Notes: generated by a model not told the origin, from the sequence alone. Shown: positions 10,608-22,793, numbered from the stretch's first letter. The stretch: 64,000 nt of DNA from Dipteris shenzhenensis (GCA_047967505.1 CM106539.1); one strand, 5' to 3'. Made by a program: numbers and translations.

Positions 10608-12840
10608 TGTTAGATGCCCTAACCCTAAATGGGTTTGTATATATTCTACATTTTCAACTAAATCTAGTGTACAATTAGTCATTTGTGGTGTGCTCTCTAG
10701 TTGTCCCCTTTGCCCTCTCTCCTCATCTCTACTCTTCTCCTCTCCCTTCTTCATATTTTGTTAAGAGAAATAGAGAGACGCTTCTCTCTTCTACATACAC
10801 TATTGATTGAGAGATTGAGTGCTTCCATTCTTTCATTCTGTTGATAAAAGATTTGCATTCATCTCTTTATGAAGAATTTCTGTTCTTCTGAGAGTGATTT
10901 CCATCTATGAGAGATTGAGAGAAGAGTGAATTCTGGTTTGGATCAAAAAGCTTCCAATTTCGTCATTTGGAGCTTCAGATATCTTTGTTTGAGTTCTCGA
11001 GTTCATTCTTTGAGAGGTTTCTTGAGTAATTTCTTGAGTGTTTTGTGAGAGAGATTCTTTAGTGAAAGAGACCTTTGAGAGTTTTGAGAGTTCCTCTTTT
11101 ATGAGAGATTTGCATAGTTCTCTAAGCTCATGTGAGGGAGAGAGAAGCCTCAAACAACTCACATCTACCTCCAACATCTGCCTCTCCAACAGTCACAGGA
11201 CGCACGAGCTCCTCTAGTGCTCCAACGAACTCGCTGTTGAAGGTTCCGAGCTGGAGTTGGTGAACTTGAACGACACGGCTTAACTACCTTGCTAACAACA
11301 TCTTCGATTAGAGGTGACCCCTTGCAAATGGTGCCTCCACTGCTGCAGCTCATAGCTTCTATGGATAGACGTAGATAACCTGCAAGCTCTAAATCGATGA
11401 CTCTTAGCTCACTCTTGCCAGCGATGACCATTGAGTAATGGGCTATACTCCCAAGCTGTAACGCTCTAGCCTCATAGTATGTATGCTCCAGTTGACTTCA
11501 TTTGGTGCCCATCATGTACTCACAGGAGCAGTCACTTGGCTTAGACCAGAAGAGCCTGGCTCCATATGCAAGGCAAACCATAGTGTAGCTCCTTGGCAGG
11601 CTCATCGACGAGCACAAATGGTAATAGAATCTGAATGATTTTGTTTGGAATCTCGAAGATTCTAGCACAAGTCCATATAAAACGTGGCCGATAGGGTGAG
11701 GATAGTCTCACCACACATAGGCTTGCTTATCCTAATGCCACATCAGCATCTTATCTACCACCTTATCCATGCCATGTCAGCACGGTTGGGAGAGTGACAC
11801 ATCATTAGTTTGACTATCCAATTGACACACAAGCAGGTGCCACATCAACATCTCGCTACTGCCACATCATCATTTGTTGACATCAGCTTATCTACTAGCT
11901 ATCAGATCCATGTCACCTTGCCACATTAGTAACCACATCATCAAAGTGCCACATGTCACTGACCCTCTGCAAGCACACACAGTGCTCCACAGGCACTTCA
12001 TGTGCACCTGATTGCCACCTCACACAGTGCTCCACAGACACTATCCCTTCACAGGCATAGTTCTTTATTTTTGCATGTGACTCCACTTGCCACATCATCA
12101 CTGTGCATTTTCACTTCTTTTTGCCCCTCCAAATAGATCAAGCCGTATCTCTTGATCCAGGAGGAATTGGAGGGTGCTACAAAAAGGTGAAACGATCGAT
12201 TTTTTGTACTCTACGTGCTCATCACATCATTCACTTTTGAGCCTTGCCGACAAATCCACTTCCTACATGCACATCAGCCTCTGCATCGACGCATTTGACC
12301 CAGCACATAAAAAGAACCAAAGAAAAGAAATTATTTGTTGTTCTTTCATCAATCGACGGTTGATATGAATCTAGATCAAAGTAGACTAGATTTCCATAGA
12401 GGAGACGATTTGAATTTCTCCAAGTTGCCAATCTAAGCCATGCCCAAAATTCTCGACTAGTTCCTACTCGGAGTCAGTCCCTACACTCACATATGGTTTC
12501 ATATCATCACATTACCTGAGACCTGACATTCATCAATTTAGTGAGTAAGCTTCAGAGTGTTCAGAGGCATTGCTGATTGATCAGTGGTGGTCAGATCGCA
12601 CATGATTTGATTTCACACATGCATGCCATCATTGTAAAGCCTATTTGGCTATTTCACGACATTGTGCACTTTATTTCAGCCTTGTAAAGCCTCTTGGCTA
12701 TTCTCGACATCATTTGCCACAAGCCTTGTGATTTAGATCAGATTATATATATTACAATTCTATCTTCACCGACAGTTCAGATTTCACTTGCTACAGTCAG
12801 TGTTTTGCAGTTGATTTAGACAATGATTTTCACGACACTT
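10608..12840 (+). other. Candidate 5' LTR/leader region of the copia element
   Basis: The stretch lies directly upstream of the copia gag start. It begins with TGTTAGATGCCC (10608), a plausible LTR start, and holds a TATATATTC near 10635 and a pyrimidine-rich leader. The matching 3' LTR is missing because the element is truncated on the right. No clear primer-binding site was found, so the exact LTR limits are unknown. From about 11740 to 12090 the motif CCACATCA/GCCACATC recurs many times, and CACACAGTGCTCCACAG occurs twice (about 11975 and 12024). Confidence 0.35.
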
Positions 12841-12860
12841 TGAGGTGCATTTCTTGCACC

Positions 12861-13800
12861 ATGTCTACGACTAGCAACCTCAATCTAGAGGCATCTGCTA
12901 AGCTAGACAACTCCAATTATGGCATATGGAAATACCAAATGGAGACCATTCTTGTACTTCAGGACAAATGGGAGTATGTCAATGGATCTACACCTAGACC
13001 ATTGGATGGTCCAGCCAGTAGTAGCTCTACTCCACTTGTTGTCACAGCATCAATAGCGGAATCCCCAACTACACAAACAATTTTCGCACCCGTAGTAGAT
13101 CCTGGCATTGCTCGAGCATAGGGAGAATGGGATACGAAAGACAAGTATGCATATCATCTTATCAAGAAGAATGTGCAAGATGTCATACTAGGACAACTCA
13201 ACACTGTCAAGACATCAAAAGAAGCATGGGATATGTTCGCCGCTCTCTATGAGTCCAAGAACACTTTCAAGATTCTCACACTGAGAAACCAAATCAACTA
13301 GAGTTTTCGCAACAATAGCGAAACCGGTCATGCTTACGTACTCAGAATCAAAGGCTACAACAATCAACTCGAAGCAGCAGGAGAGACTATGAATCCTGCA
13401 TAAATGGTTTAAGTCATCCTAAATGGACTAGGAGAAGGATACAAGAATCTAGTCCAAAGTATTGCCATCCAACGTAAAATTTTGACTCTGGAAGTACTTC
13501 AGTCAGTCTTACTTGGTGAAGAACTCAGGACGCAAGCCATTCATGCACGCAAAGGTCATTCTAATGATCAGGCATTCACAGCTTCAGACAGAAGTAGAGG
13601 TAGAGGTAGATGCAAAGGTAGATCATTCCAGCGAAGTGGTCATCATCAGCAACAACAAAGTCATCAGCAAAGTCAGAATCAGCATCAACATCAGCATCAT
13701 CCTCAGCAACATTAGAATCATCAAAGAGGAAATCATTACAATCGAGGAAGATTCCAAGGACGAGGGAATGCATCCACCAACGTGTCAAACATTCAGTGCA
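12861..13800 (+). pseudogene. copia gag (UBN2-like) with degenerate zinc knuckle
   Basis: The protein starts at the ATG at 12861 with MSTTSNLNLEASAKLDNSNY, then GIWKYQMETIL, the typical copia gag opening. After a stop at about 13120 it continues with AYHLIKKNVQDVILGQL and SKEAWDMFAALYESKN, the UBN2 core. The next segment has AYVLRIKGYNNQLEAAGE and an arginine/glycine-rich tail, where GRGRCKGRSF and runs of Gln/His replace the basic linker. The CCHC knuckle is damaged: CNYFHK followed by a stop at 13816. Several stops make it non-functional. Confidence 0.85.
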
Positions 13801-14029
13801 ACTATTTTCATAAGTAGCAGTACAACCAAGGCGGTCAATCTAGCAGTAATCGAGGGAATTTTTGCGATAGAGGAAATCATCGTGGTGGACATTCTAGTCA
13901 TAGTCATTTTCTAAATGAACATGGGAATATGTTTCTTGCAAATGAGGAAATGCAGAAAACTGATAGAGTGTACCTAGACACTGATTGCAATTCAAAAAAG
14001 GGCTTCAGCTATCAAGTTGACCAAGCAGA

Positions 14030-15250
14030 TTAAGATCCTTGGTACATCGACAGCGGTGCATCATCTCATATGACAAATCATCAGGAATGGTTCACAGAGA
14101 TGAAACCATTAGAAGGTCAAAAGACATCTACATAGCAGATAATACACCAAATCCAGTTCAAGGGACATGCATTATCCCTATGAACAATTTCAATGGTATG
14201 AAAGGATTGGTGAAAGATGTACTCTATGTTCCAAAGCTCAGCAAAGAACCTCTTGTTAGTAGGTCAAATGACGAAACACAACTACCGAGTCATCTTCGAC
14301 GGAGATGAATGCACTATCAGAGAAAGGAAAAGGTGTCAAGCAAGGATGCTTATACAGAATGATAGCTATAGTACCATATTTGCATGCCATGTCAGCTCAA
14401 CCGCAACAGATGCCACTATCCACAAAATGGCATAAGAGATATGGTCATGTCAATTTCAAGAGCTTGCTAGATCTCAGGAATCAGAATATGGCAATCGGGA
14501 TTCCAAAGCTACAATTTCTTGGAAAAGTTTGTAAAGCATGCTGCTTCGACAAACAAAAGAGAACCAATTTCAACAGAAGCACCTCTCAAGCATGAGGTAT
14601 TCTTGATTTGATACAAACAGATGTATGGGGTTATGCCCAGACCCACAGCATCAATGGTTCACTTTACTACTTGACTTTCATCAATGACTACAACAGATAT
14701 TGTTGGGTCTACTTTCTGAAAAAGAAATTTGAAGTGTTTTCCAGATTTCAGGAATTCAAAGCCATGGTGGAAAAGAAAACAGGCAGAAAGATCAAAGTCA
14801 TGAGATTAGATAGAGGAGGTGAATACATGTCTTCAGCATTCATGAACTTTTGCAGAAGTCATGGCATTCAAAGACAATTCACATGCGCAGATACTCCTCA
14901 GTAGAATGCAAGAGCTGAAAGGAAGAATGGTACTTTAGCAGACAATGCTAGAGAAATGCTTAGTGAGAAGCATCTTTCAAATTAGTATTGGGCAGTAGAA
15001 GCAATAGCCACTACAAACTATTTCCTTAATAGGGTTCCTACTGAATCGATTCAGGGTATGACACCTTATGAAGCATTCACTAGACACAAGCCACACATTG
15101 GGCATCTCCGCATATTTGGTTACATAGCATATGCCCACATACATGATGATCATCACAGGAAATCGGATAACCACAAGGTCATTATCTCTAGAGATGTAAT
15201 CTTTGATGAGCAATCAGAATGGAAAACCTCAAACATACAGAGATAGACAC
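14030..15250 (+). pseudogene. copia protease and integrase
   Basis: The protease active site reads DPWYIDSGASSHMTNHQEWF at about 14030. The pre-integrase HHCC zinc finger is intact: HKRYGH at about 14430 and CKACCFDKQ at 14533. The integrase core has the first Asp in LIQTDVWGYAQ (14610), the second in RLDRGGEYMSS (14806) and the Glu in ARAERKNG (14906), the last after an in-frame TAG. SWVQ-type target blocks become TPYEAFTRHKPHIGHLRIFG at 15061. Stops at about 14595, 14903 and 14983 and a shift near 15130 inactivate it. Confidence 0.85.
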
Positions 15251-15439
15251 ACCGATTTCACAGTCATCTACAGAGATGATTGATGAAGAAGAGCAAGAAT
15301 TGCCAGAAATTCCCCAAGCAGAGCCACATCAACTCAAACGGTCTACTAGGGAAAGTAGACCTCAGTCAGATTGACATATGCTCAGAAAGGCAAAGCAATT
15401 CAGGTTGAAACCACTAACTATGCTCTTATGACTACCATC

Positions 15440-16300
15440 ATGGCTACAGAAGAGCCAGTGTACTTTGAAGATGCAGAATGGTAAACTGCTATGAATGCAG
15501 AAATGAATGCTTTGTATAAGAATCATACTTGGGAATTATGCGACCTTCCACCAAGAAAGAAGGCCATAGCAAACAAATGGGTATACAAAGTGAAGTACAA
15601 TCCCGATGGAAGTATTCAAAGATACAAAGCTAGAATAGTTGCAAAAGGATTTGCACAACAATATGGTCAAGATTATGATGAGACTTATGCTCCAGTGGCA
15701 AAGATGGATTCCATACGGTTCTTGATGTCACTAGCAAAACTCAATAGATGGAATGTGTACCAACTCGATGTCAAGATTGCATTTCTCAATGGTTATCTAT
15801 TCGAGGAAGTCTACATGCAACAACCAGCAGGTTATGTTGAACCAAGAAAAGAGAATCAGGATTTCCATCTCAAGAAAAGTCTCTATGGCTTAAAGCAAGC
15901 ACCCAGAAAGTTGGTACAACAGAATCCACAAGTATTTTGCTGATCTGGGATACATAAAATCCAATCCAAATCATACTCTCTACTACAAAGTTCAAGGGGA
16001 AGACAATACTATTGCACTTTTGTACATAGATGATCTAATTGTGACCGCAAGCAAGGATAGCTTCATCAAGAAATTGAAATAAGACTTATCTACAGAGTTC
16101 GACCTGAAATATCTTGGACTTATGCACTATTGTCTTGGAATTGAGTCATGGAGAGATTCAGACAGCACCTTAATGAGTAAGCTCAAGTATGTTGACAGTC
16201 TCTAAAGAAGCTTCATATTGCAAATTGCAAGATTGCAGCCACTCCCATGGAACAGAGTTTGAAACTTACTAAAGATTCAGAAAAGCCTACAGTCAATGAC
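15440..16300 (+). pseudogene. copia reverse transcriptase, 3'-truncated
   Basis: A 150-codon frame opens at 15491 and reads NHTWELCDLPPRKKAIANKW, KARIVAKGFAQQYGQDYDET, YAPVAKMDSIRFLMSLA, QLDVKIAFLNG and KKSLYGLKQAPR, all in the order of copia RT. A frameshift near 15930 follows. The catalytic loop LYIDDLIVTAS is intact at about 16020. The tail FDLKYLGLMHYCLGIE marks the start of the connection domain. The frame is lost near 16080 and the homology ends at about 16300. Confidence 0.9.
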
Positions 16301-16310
16301 ACGTACCATT

Positions 16311-17229
16311 ATAAAAATTTTGGACTAAAAAAGGGGCCCTTTGGAGAATTACTAAAATGACTTCTCTGTAACAGAGGCTCCCCAAATCTAGGGGAAATTT
16401 CAGTTTTTTTTCAAAATACCCCAAAAAACATCACTGGTGGTTCACAATAAAAAATTATCTTTGGCAGGCCTGCCTTGACCTGACCATGTCAGGCCTCCTT
16501 GCTTTTCTCCCATGGCAAACTATTCCCTAGCTAGAACTATGCTCACGTTTTTTATTTGGTTCAACCATTTGGCCCAAACTTTGACTTCCTAACTAGCTCT
16601 CCCTTTATTCTCTCCCAAAATGTTTCAAACATTCATTACCACCACTTTCTAGCAGCTAGTTTCAAAATATCTTCTTTCCACTCTTCTTAGTCATTTTCTC
16701 TCCTCTTTGGTCATGTTTTTCTTCCACATTCAAAAATCTCTTAGAGAAACTTCTATCCAAGCTCTATTCATCCCTTTTCTCTTCCATTCATTCTCTACTT
16801 ATTTCACTCTCTCTTAGAAACCAAAGTTGTGACCTAAATCTACTTGGAAGGAGTGAGAAAAACGGGTGTTCTCGCATTTTTAGTTCTTTCCTCACCTTTT
16901 TGGAGTATAGAGAGTCACCTCCTGAAGTTGCGACCTAAATCTGCTTGAAAGGAGTGAGAAAAATGGGTGTTCTATCATTTTTGGCTCTTTCTCTACCTTT
17001 TTGGAGTATATAGAAGCAACTCTAGAAGAAGGAACACATACTTTCCAGGTAATGAAGTGATTTTGCCTTGAAAGTTTTGTTTGTATTAAGTAGATACGTT
17101 TTTGTATCACATGTCTATATGTTTGCTACAAGAGACAAGGAAGAGGGAGAGATTGAGGTAGATGATATTTAAAACTACAAGACAATTTTTGACATTTTTT
17201 TCTTCACTGGTATAGGAGGGATCAATAGA

Positions 17230-17267
<38 letters not shown>

Positions 17268-17761
17268 ATTTGAAACTGCTATTTTTGTTTATTTGCTTGA
17301 GGGGATGAGTGAGGGAGAGAGAGAGAAAATAGTCATTTTTTTCTTTGCTACTATAGGAGGGGTAGATAGAGGAAGGGAAAAGAGAGAGAGAGAGAGAGAT
17401 TATATTTCAAACTGCTATGTTTTCTTCTGTTGAGGGGATGATTGAGGGAGATAGATAGAGATTGTATTTCAAACTACTAGGTTTTAGAAGTATTTGAGAA
17501 AGAAGTAAGAAAAAGAGATCCTAATCAAAGAGTTTTGGGAGGGAGAGAGAGAGTGATATGATATTGAAAATGTTTTCTTTGTTTGTGGAGAAATAGAGCA
17601 AGAAGAGAGCATATCGTAAACTAAGTTTTAAAAAAAAAATTGATGTATGTTTGTGTGAGGGATACCTTGAAAGATAGACTGAGAGAGAGAGAAGTATTCT
17701 ATGTTTTTTGTAATAATATTTTGTTTGTTTTTGTGAGAGGTTTAGTTAAAGGAGAGAGAGA

Positions 17762-17818
<57 letters not shown>

Positions 17819-17922
17819 GCAAACAAAGAGAAAGAGAGGGATAGAGAAAGAGAGAATAGAAGACATAAATTTGGAGGGTCTTTGGAAGTAGAAAGAGCTA
17901 ATTTTAATCAGGGGCAGAAACT
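16311..17922. repeat. Duplicated segments and GA microsatellites
   Basis: No gene is seen. A segment starting AAGTTGTGACCTAAATCT at 16824 is repeated at 16925 (period about 101 bp, ending near 17015). A block holding TATAGGAGGGATCAATAGAG and then a GA run is repeated twice between about 17208 and 17470. Long GA tracts lie at about 17233-17262 and 17752-17815. The plus-strand ORF at 17640-17891 is largely a translation of the GA tract (Arg-Glu repeats) and is not a protein-coding gene. Confidence 0.7.
16824..17015. repeat. Tandem duplication, period about 101 bp
   Basis: The two units share GACCTAAATCT, GGAGTGAGAAAAA, GGTGTTCT, CCTTTTTGGAGTATA and similar phrases in the same order. They differ at several single bases, so the duplication is not recent. 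Confidence 0.75.
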
Positions 17923-18195
17923 ATGGAAGTAGAAAATGATAGATATAGAAGTAGTTTACAGTTTGTTGTATTGAAGAATGTTAAGGATGAGCATGGGGAA
18001 TGGATTCCTCAGCTTTACAAGAAATATTCTTGGATCGCAATGCAACCCACTAATCGTGGGTGCTACAAAGTGGGTCGGAAGGATGCAATGGACATCTCCA
18101 AACATTGGAAGGGAAGGATCTTAGATTTTGAAATTTCTCCTGGCAGTAACACCTTGACACAGGTACACGTTCATGTGGGGGGAAAGTTGGCATAA
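17923..18195 (+). CDS. Unrecognised 90-residue ORF
   Basis: The frame runs from an ATG in a purine-rich context to a TAA and encodes 90 residues. The composition is protein-like and soluble, with clusters such as EHGEWIPQLYKKYSWIAM and KHWKGRILDFEISPGS. No signal peptide, membrane segment or known motif is evident. It sits just downstream of the GA tracts and is followed by AT-rich sequence with ATAATGTATT-like repeats. It could be a small gene, an exon or a transposon fragment. I do not recognise it and infer no function. Confidence 0.3.
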   Translation: MEVENDRYRSSLQFVVLKNVKDEHGEWIPQLYKKYSWIAMQPTNRGCYKVGRKDAMDISKHWKGRILDFEISPGSNTLTQVHVHVGGKLA

Positions 18196-21100
18196 TTTCT
18201 CTCCAAAAATTATAAGACCAAGGATTGTGCCATTCCTTGGGATCTTGTAAATTGCATAATGTATTTTGTACATTTGTATAATGTGGAATCTGTCATTGCA
18301 TATGATTGTGTATCCTGTATTTTATAAGTCACATAATGTATTCTGCATATTGGATAATGTATCTTTTTTCAAAGATTATTGTTGTTGTTTTTTATTTTAA
18401 TAAATCGTGTCATAAGAAATAGTAAAGGTACCTATTTAATGAACGTCATTGTATGGAACAATGATTACCAGTTACTCGCAATACCTGCAATGTAAATACA
18501 TACAAATGTTATGGAATTCAAAATTGCTAAGAAATACATGAAGATTGTTACTTGAAAGAAATAGAAGTGTCCCTCTAGTTGTCTATCGCATAGAGTTGTG
18601 TCTATTTTGAAGAGTTATGCCTCATGGGAAATTTTCAATCAAAGGGTGCACAACCTTTAACATCCATCGAATCAGCCTAGGACAGTCGCTAATGTTCACA
18701 TGCAAAGAAGGGAGGGGGAGGCCAAAATGTCAAGTTGCAATAGGAGAAACTAACAAATATTGCTTCGATCAAAAAGCAGGGTGGAGCTACGAACAAATGT
18801 AAAAGGATGGAATGCAGTTCATGATTTGAAATGGCGTTGGATGTAAGCCTCAATTTTAAAATGTGACTATGTAAACAATTCAAAGAAAGAAAGATCAAAT
18901 GACCATGCAACAAGGTAATCAATAAGTTGAAGAGGCGCTGGTGACTGTGGAAACAATTCAAAGAGGAAAGGTCAAATGACAATGCAAATATAATTCAGTA
19001 AGTTGGGATTAAAATGGTATTCCACGCTGTAATGTCAAACTTGACTTCTTGTGCGGGGAAATCCGCTTGTACTTCCTTTTCCCTTTTAGCTAGTACAAGT
19101 TGAATTCTGATGTCATGGCAAGGTTTGGAGAGCCCCATGGTCTATTTCCCATTCTCAAAACCAGAGACAATGGAGGTGTTGGATAATTTGGCTTGTACAT
19201 GACCTTGAAAACAAGACCAGCATCACATATGTTGGAAGATCTCTAGATGCCATTGCTTTGAGAGTCAATGCTAGAAGAATGTCCAACGACGGTTCTTTGC
19301 TCAAAGCTGTCCACAACACATATTAGGTCTTGTGTCTTCTTTGTCTCTCTACTTTCCAAACGTGTGTTTGGCCACTTCCAATCTTGCCTCAAGTGTTGGC
19401 TCTCTTGCACATACGTGTTATGATCTTGATGTACACCATTCACCTCTTTACCATTCAGTATTTTGACACCAAAACATTTTCTGAATTTCATGGTGTAGGG
19501 TCACTTTCCCTACTTCCTCCTTCAATGAGTTGCGGGCTATTTCCACACCTAGAATTTCCTCTATTTCTTTGTTTTGTGAGGGCTCTTGGTATTTGGCATA
19601 CCATTTTTTTAAAATTTGCCCAAGATTTGTTCTTCAAACTCCTCAACTTGCTCTTCCATACCTCCACTTGATTTTTCTGCTTCATTTTGGCACATTCTCG
19701 AATTGAAACATTCGACTTGGCTTCAAAAAAATTGAGGCCATCTTTCCTTTTGTCCAAATCCATGCATTTATCATGTCTGGAAATGCTTACTCTCATTGTG
19801 TTATTTCTGTGTAAGATGCGCTCTCTACTACTGTTTGGAGAGTTTGGAAAGAAATAACGGAAGAGAGAGGAGTGGAAAATGCAATAAGCAAATGGTTGAT
19901 GGGCCAGTAGGAAGGAACCGATGCTGCCAAACTATGGAGAGTTTTGACGTATCACCTATCTTCGCTAAAAACATGCAATGCTTGAAACTTTCTGGCACCA
20001 TTGACTCCATAGTTATGAGCTTTGATCAAGAGCTTATTCATATTTCTTCCGCAATGCAGCCCACAGGAGTTGCCCTTTTCGACCTTCAGTCGATAACAAA
20101 TGATACGTTGTAGCTTCACTGCAAACTTTGAGCTTATTATACGCAATGCAACGTAGGCCTAGCACAGCTGCCAAAGTGCTTTGAGAGTACGCCATTGCCA
20201 AACTTGTGCATAGACATAAATTGCCCACTGGTAACCCTTCGACCACGAAAGCATTGCGATTCAATCAAAGAAATTCCAACAATTTTGAATGATGCTGGCC
20301 ATTGATAAGTCCTCAAGACACACCTCGAGGAAGAAGTGTAACTTTGACAGGCAACGCTACAACTGCAATGCCAATTGGATCATGAGAAGAATTTTGTTTG
20401 CACTTGGTCATAGAGGAGGCAAATTTTCACAAATAGCTTTACCAGAAGCAGCCCATCTACACCTAGCCTTAGTCATTGAAGAGAAAGTAAATGGAGGTGC
20501 AAGAGTGAGCCCAATTTCTAATTAATACAACTCGTTCTTGTAAGTTATATTCAAAACAGCTAGCTCGTCCTGTTGGGAAAAATTTTCCTAGAAGACAGAG
20601 GCGGACTAGTGGCATATGTATTAAACCTCGATGCTTCATCTATTGCTACGAGATCAAATCCTCTTCTAAAAATTTTCAATGGATTTCTTCCAGTCATCAA
20701 AACTCCTAGCCTTGGACACACATACACATGCAAATAAGATCCGTCTTTGCCTTCTACGAAGATCAAAACTTGCCTTGACTTCATCAACAAATCTCGCTCC
20801 AGCCTCTCTCTAAGGTTATCAACTCCACAGCCTTGGTAGTAAATGGTGGAACGAATGCACTTCCAGATTGAGCGCTCATCACCACCTCTACATCTCGTTT
20901 CAACGGAACCTCTGTGGATTGATCAACAAACATTGACTTCGGTAGAGCTGATGTGTGGATTGATCAATGCTCTTCATGGAAATCGATTTTGGAAGGGACA
21001 TTTATACTGATTTAACGAGGCAACGAGGCTTTTGCAGGCGAGGACATGTATGGGAGTGTGCTTTCCAAAAGCATGCTTGAAATTGATTTTGGAAGTGACG

Positions 21101-21780
21101 GGAGATGGACGTGAGAAAAGATGGCCGTGATTAAAAACGACGTCTCGTTCGATTGAACAAAAAGGCGAAATTGCAGCGGATCCGCCTAGAAAGGGGAAGA
21201 AGGAGAAAGGTCTGTACCTTGTTATTGTTGTTCAATTGTCATAGCTCATAGTTCGGGGAAGAATCTTCCTTCACCAAAGTTGCGAGTGACTTGGATTCAA
21301 GAGAGTTTGAGAGACCTAAGTTGCCAACGATTTGGATTCAAGAGAGTTCGACAAAGCTTGGTGGTACACGCAATGCCCAACCCACAATTGCAAGGAAGAT
21401 TGTTAGGCATGCACTAAGCGGAAGGGGTAAAACCATCCTTTTAGAATCATGCAATACCCCTTTGCAAAAAGCAAACCATCCTTTTAGGATCATGGCTTGA
21501 ATTAGAATGACAAGTGGCTCACAGCTTGAATTAGGTTGCCACATGGCTCAGGCTTTTGGATTGATTCCAAACATATGATAAGAAGTCACCATGCCTAGAA
21601 TAGTGTACGGATCCACGCTCGACCATATTTGAACCACTATGACATACTCACAGCTTCATGTATGGATTCACTCTTCCTCTCGATTCAACTAATTAATTTA
21701 TTAACAAAATTCTCATGGCCGCATCAACCTAAGCTCAAACACCCGATTAACAAACCTATCACCCCCTATCGCTCTGCCTA
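18196..21780. other. No recognised gene; possible coding scraps on the minus strand
   Basis: Short phrases such as TGTATTTTGTACA, TGTATTCTGCATAT and TGTATCTTTTTTC recur at 18260-18370. On the minus strand 20560-20960 is open for more than 100 codons, including RERLERDLLMKSRQVLIFVE and FRRGFDLVAIDEASRFN. Another minus frame (19488-19796) holds a Lys-rich stretch, VEVWKSKLRSLKNKSWANF. None matches a family I know, and start, splice and end signals are unclear. The region 21241-21500 holds internal repeats of GTGACTTGGATTCAAGAGAG-like sequence. Confidence 0.3.
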
Positions 21781-21962
21781 TGTCTCCCCTTGTCAGTCGC
21801 CGCCCCTCCCTCCCTCGCTTTCTCTCCCCTCCCTTGCTTTCTCTCAGTCTCTCCCTTCCTCCCTCCCCTCTCCCTCGCTTTCCCTCGATCTCCCCCCTCT
21901 CTCTCTCTCCCCCTCTCTCTCTCTCCCTCTTCTTTCCCCCCCCCCGCCCCCCCCTCTACCGC
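21780..21962. repeat. CT-rich low-complexity tract upstream of the Kunitz gene
   Basis: Almost only C and T occur on the plus strand, with repeated CTCCCTC, TCTCTCTC and a run of C near 21940-21955. It ends about 180 bp before the Kunitz start codon. Such pyrimidine tracts are common near plant promoters and can adopt unusual structures, but a regulatory role is only inferred. ORFs crossing it on both strands (Pro/Ser- or Arg/Glu-rich) are artefacts. Confidence 0.7.
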
Positions 21963-22139
21963 CACGTTAATCGCCAATCCCCATTCTCGATTATCTTAGG
22001 TTAATCGCCATAGCCACTAATTAACTAATGCTGGTTTTGCCCTTTGAATACAATTCAGCTAGAAGACACGTGTGGCAGTTGGGGTAAACCCAAACTCAAA
22101 AGAGATCCAATCCCATAGATCTTGCAAACGCTGCAAAGT

Positions 22140-22793
22140 ATGGCCCGTTCCTTGTTGCTCTTTCAGCTCCTGCTTTCCCTCCTCGCTCTTCGCTGCCATT
22201 GCCATAGCCGTAGCAGTAACCATAGCCATAGCCCTTCCCAGCAGCTCCAGGCTCGTGTTCCTGTATTGGACATCAACTCCAACCCCCTTCAATATGGGCA
22301 GGACGTCTACCTCTTCCCTTTGAACTCTAGCTTGGGTGGTGGCTTCTCCATAGAACCTTACCACTACTATGACTATGTCGTCCTCACTTCTGGGTCTCTG
22401 CTCCAGGCCACTGCCGTGCGCTTTGGAAAGGCTTCGGCTCTGTTAGAGGATTCTCTGTATACAGGTACGCCCACCTTTATCTACAGCTCTCGGGCTGATT
22501 GGGACGGGTGGAAGATCTGGACTGTCGACGTCTCCAAATGGCGTAAGAATTGCATCTTTTTGAGTAACAAGCGCGAGATATATGGCCGGTTCACTGTAGA
22601 GAGAGTTTATCGCAGCGATGGATACTTGTTGAAGATTTGCCCTTCCCTTGAAGCCTGCAAAACCATCGTGGGTTTTCTTCGTGGTCAAACTCGATGGGCC
22701 TGTGCAGATGACTCAGAAGAAGGCATAATTGTGGGATTCACGCGTACACGATCACTCACAAACAGCGTTCAGGGGACCACTGCAAGCGTTTGA
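22140..22793 (+). CDS. Kunitz-type (STI/miraculin-like) protease inhibitor family protein
   Basis: The frame encodes 217 residues, the usual length for the family, in a single exon as is typical. The start at 22140 was chosen over an in-frame ATG at 22122 because it begins the secretion signal MARSLLLFQLLLSLLALRC. The Kunitz signature follows at about residues 37-60: VPVLDINSNPLQYGQDVYLF. The C-terminal half shows YRSDGYLLKICPSLEACK and IIVGFTR, the regular end of the beta-trefoil. The second disulfide pair (ICP...EAC) is present. The cysteines of the first pair are absent, and extra ones occur in KNCIFLS and RWACADD. Members inhibit serine or other proteases or have lost that activity; the reactive-site loop here is not recognisable. 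Secretion or vacuolar targeting is inferred. An AATATAAATA near 22845 could serve as a weak polyadenylation signal. No stop or frameshift interrupts the gene. Confidence 0.85.
   Translation: MARSLLLFQLLLSLLALRCHCHSRSSNHSHSPSQQLQARVPVLDINSNPLQYGQDVYLFPLNSSLGGGFSIEPYHYYDYVVLTSGSLLQATAVRFGKASALLEDSLYTGTPTFIYSSRADWDGWKIWTVDVSKWRKNCIFLSNKREIYGRFTVERVYRSDGYLLKICPSLEACKTIVGFLRGQTRWACADDSEEGIIVGFTRTRSLTNSVQGTTASV

Larger units (their letters stand above)
12840..16310 (+). mobile_element. Ty1/copia retrotransposon, nearly full coding region, decayed and 3'-truncated
   Basis: Gag, protease, integrase and reverse transcriptase follow in the copia order (integrase before RT) on the plus strand over about 3.4 kb. 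In-frame stops and small frameshifts are scattered throughout, but the domains remain easy to read. The sequence breaks off near 16310, shortly after the YIDD motif, into unrelated DNA. Most of RNase H and the 3' LTR are therefore missing. It is a dead insertion with no adjacent host gene. Confidence 0.9.

Noticed and set aside
17640-17891. ORF with long Arg-Glu repeats
   Set aside because: It is the translation of a GA microsatellite; no independent coding evidence.
21629-22004. Pro/Ser/Leu-rich and Arg/Glu-rich ORFs of up to 113 codons
   Set aside because: They cross the CT-rich tract and have no domain; the real gene starts at 22140.
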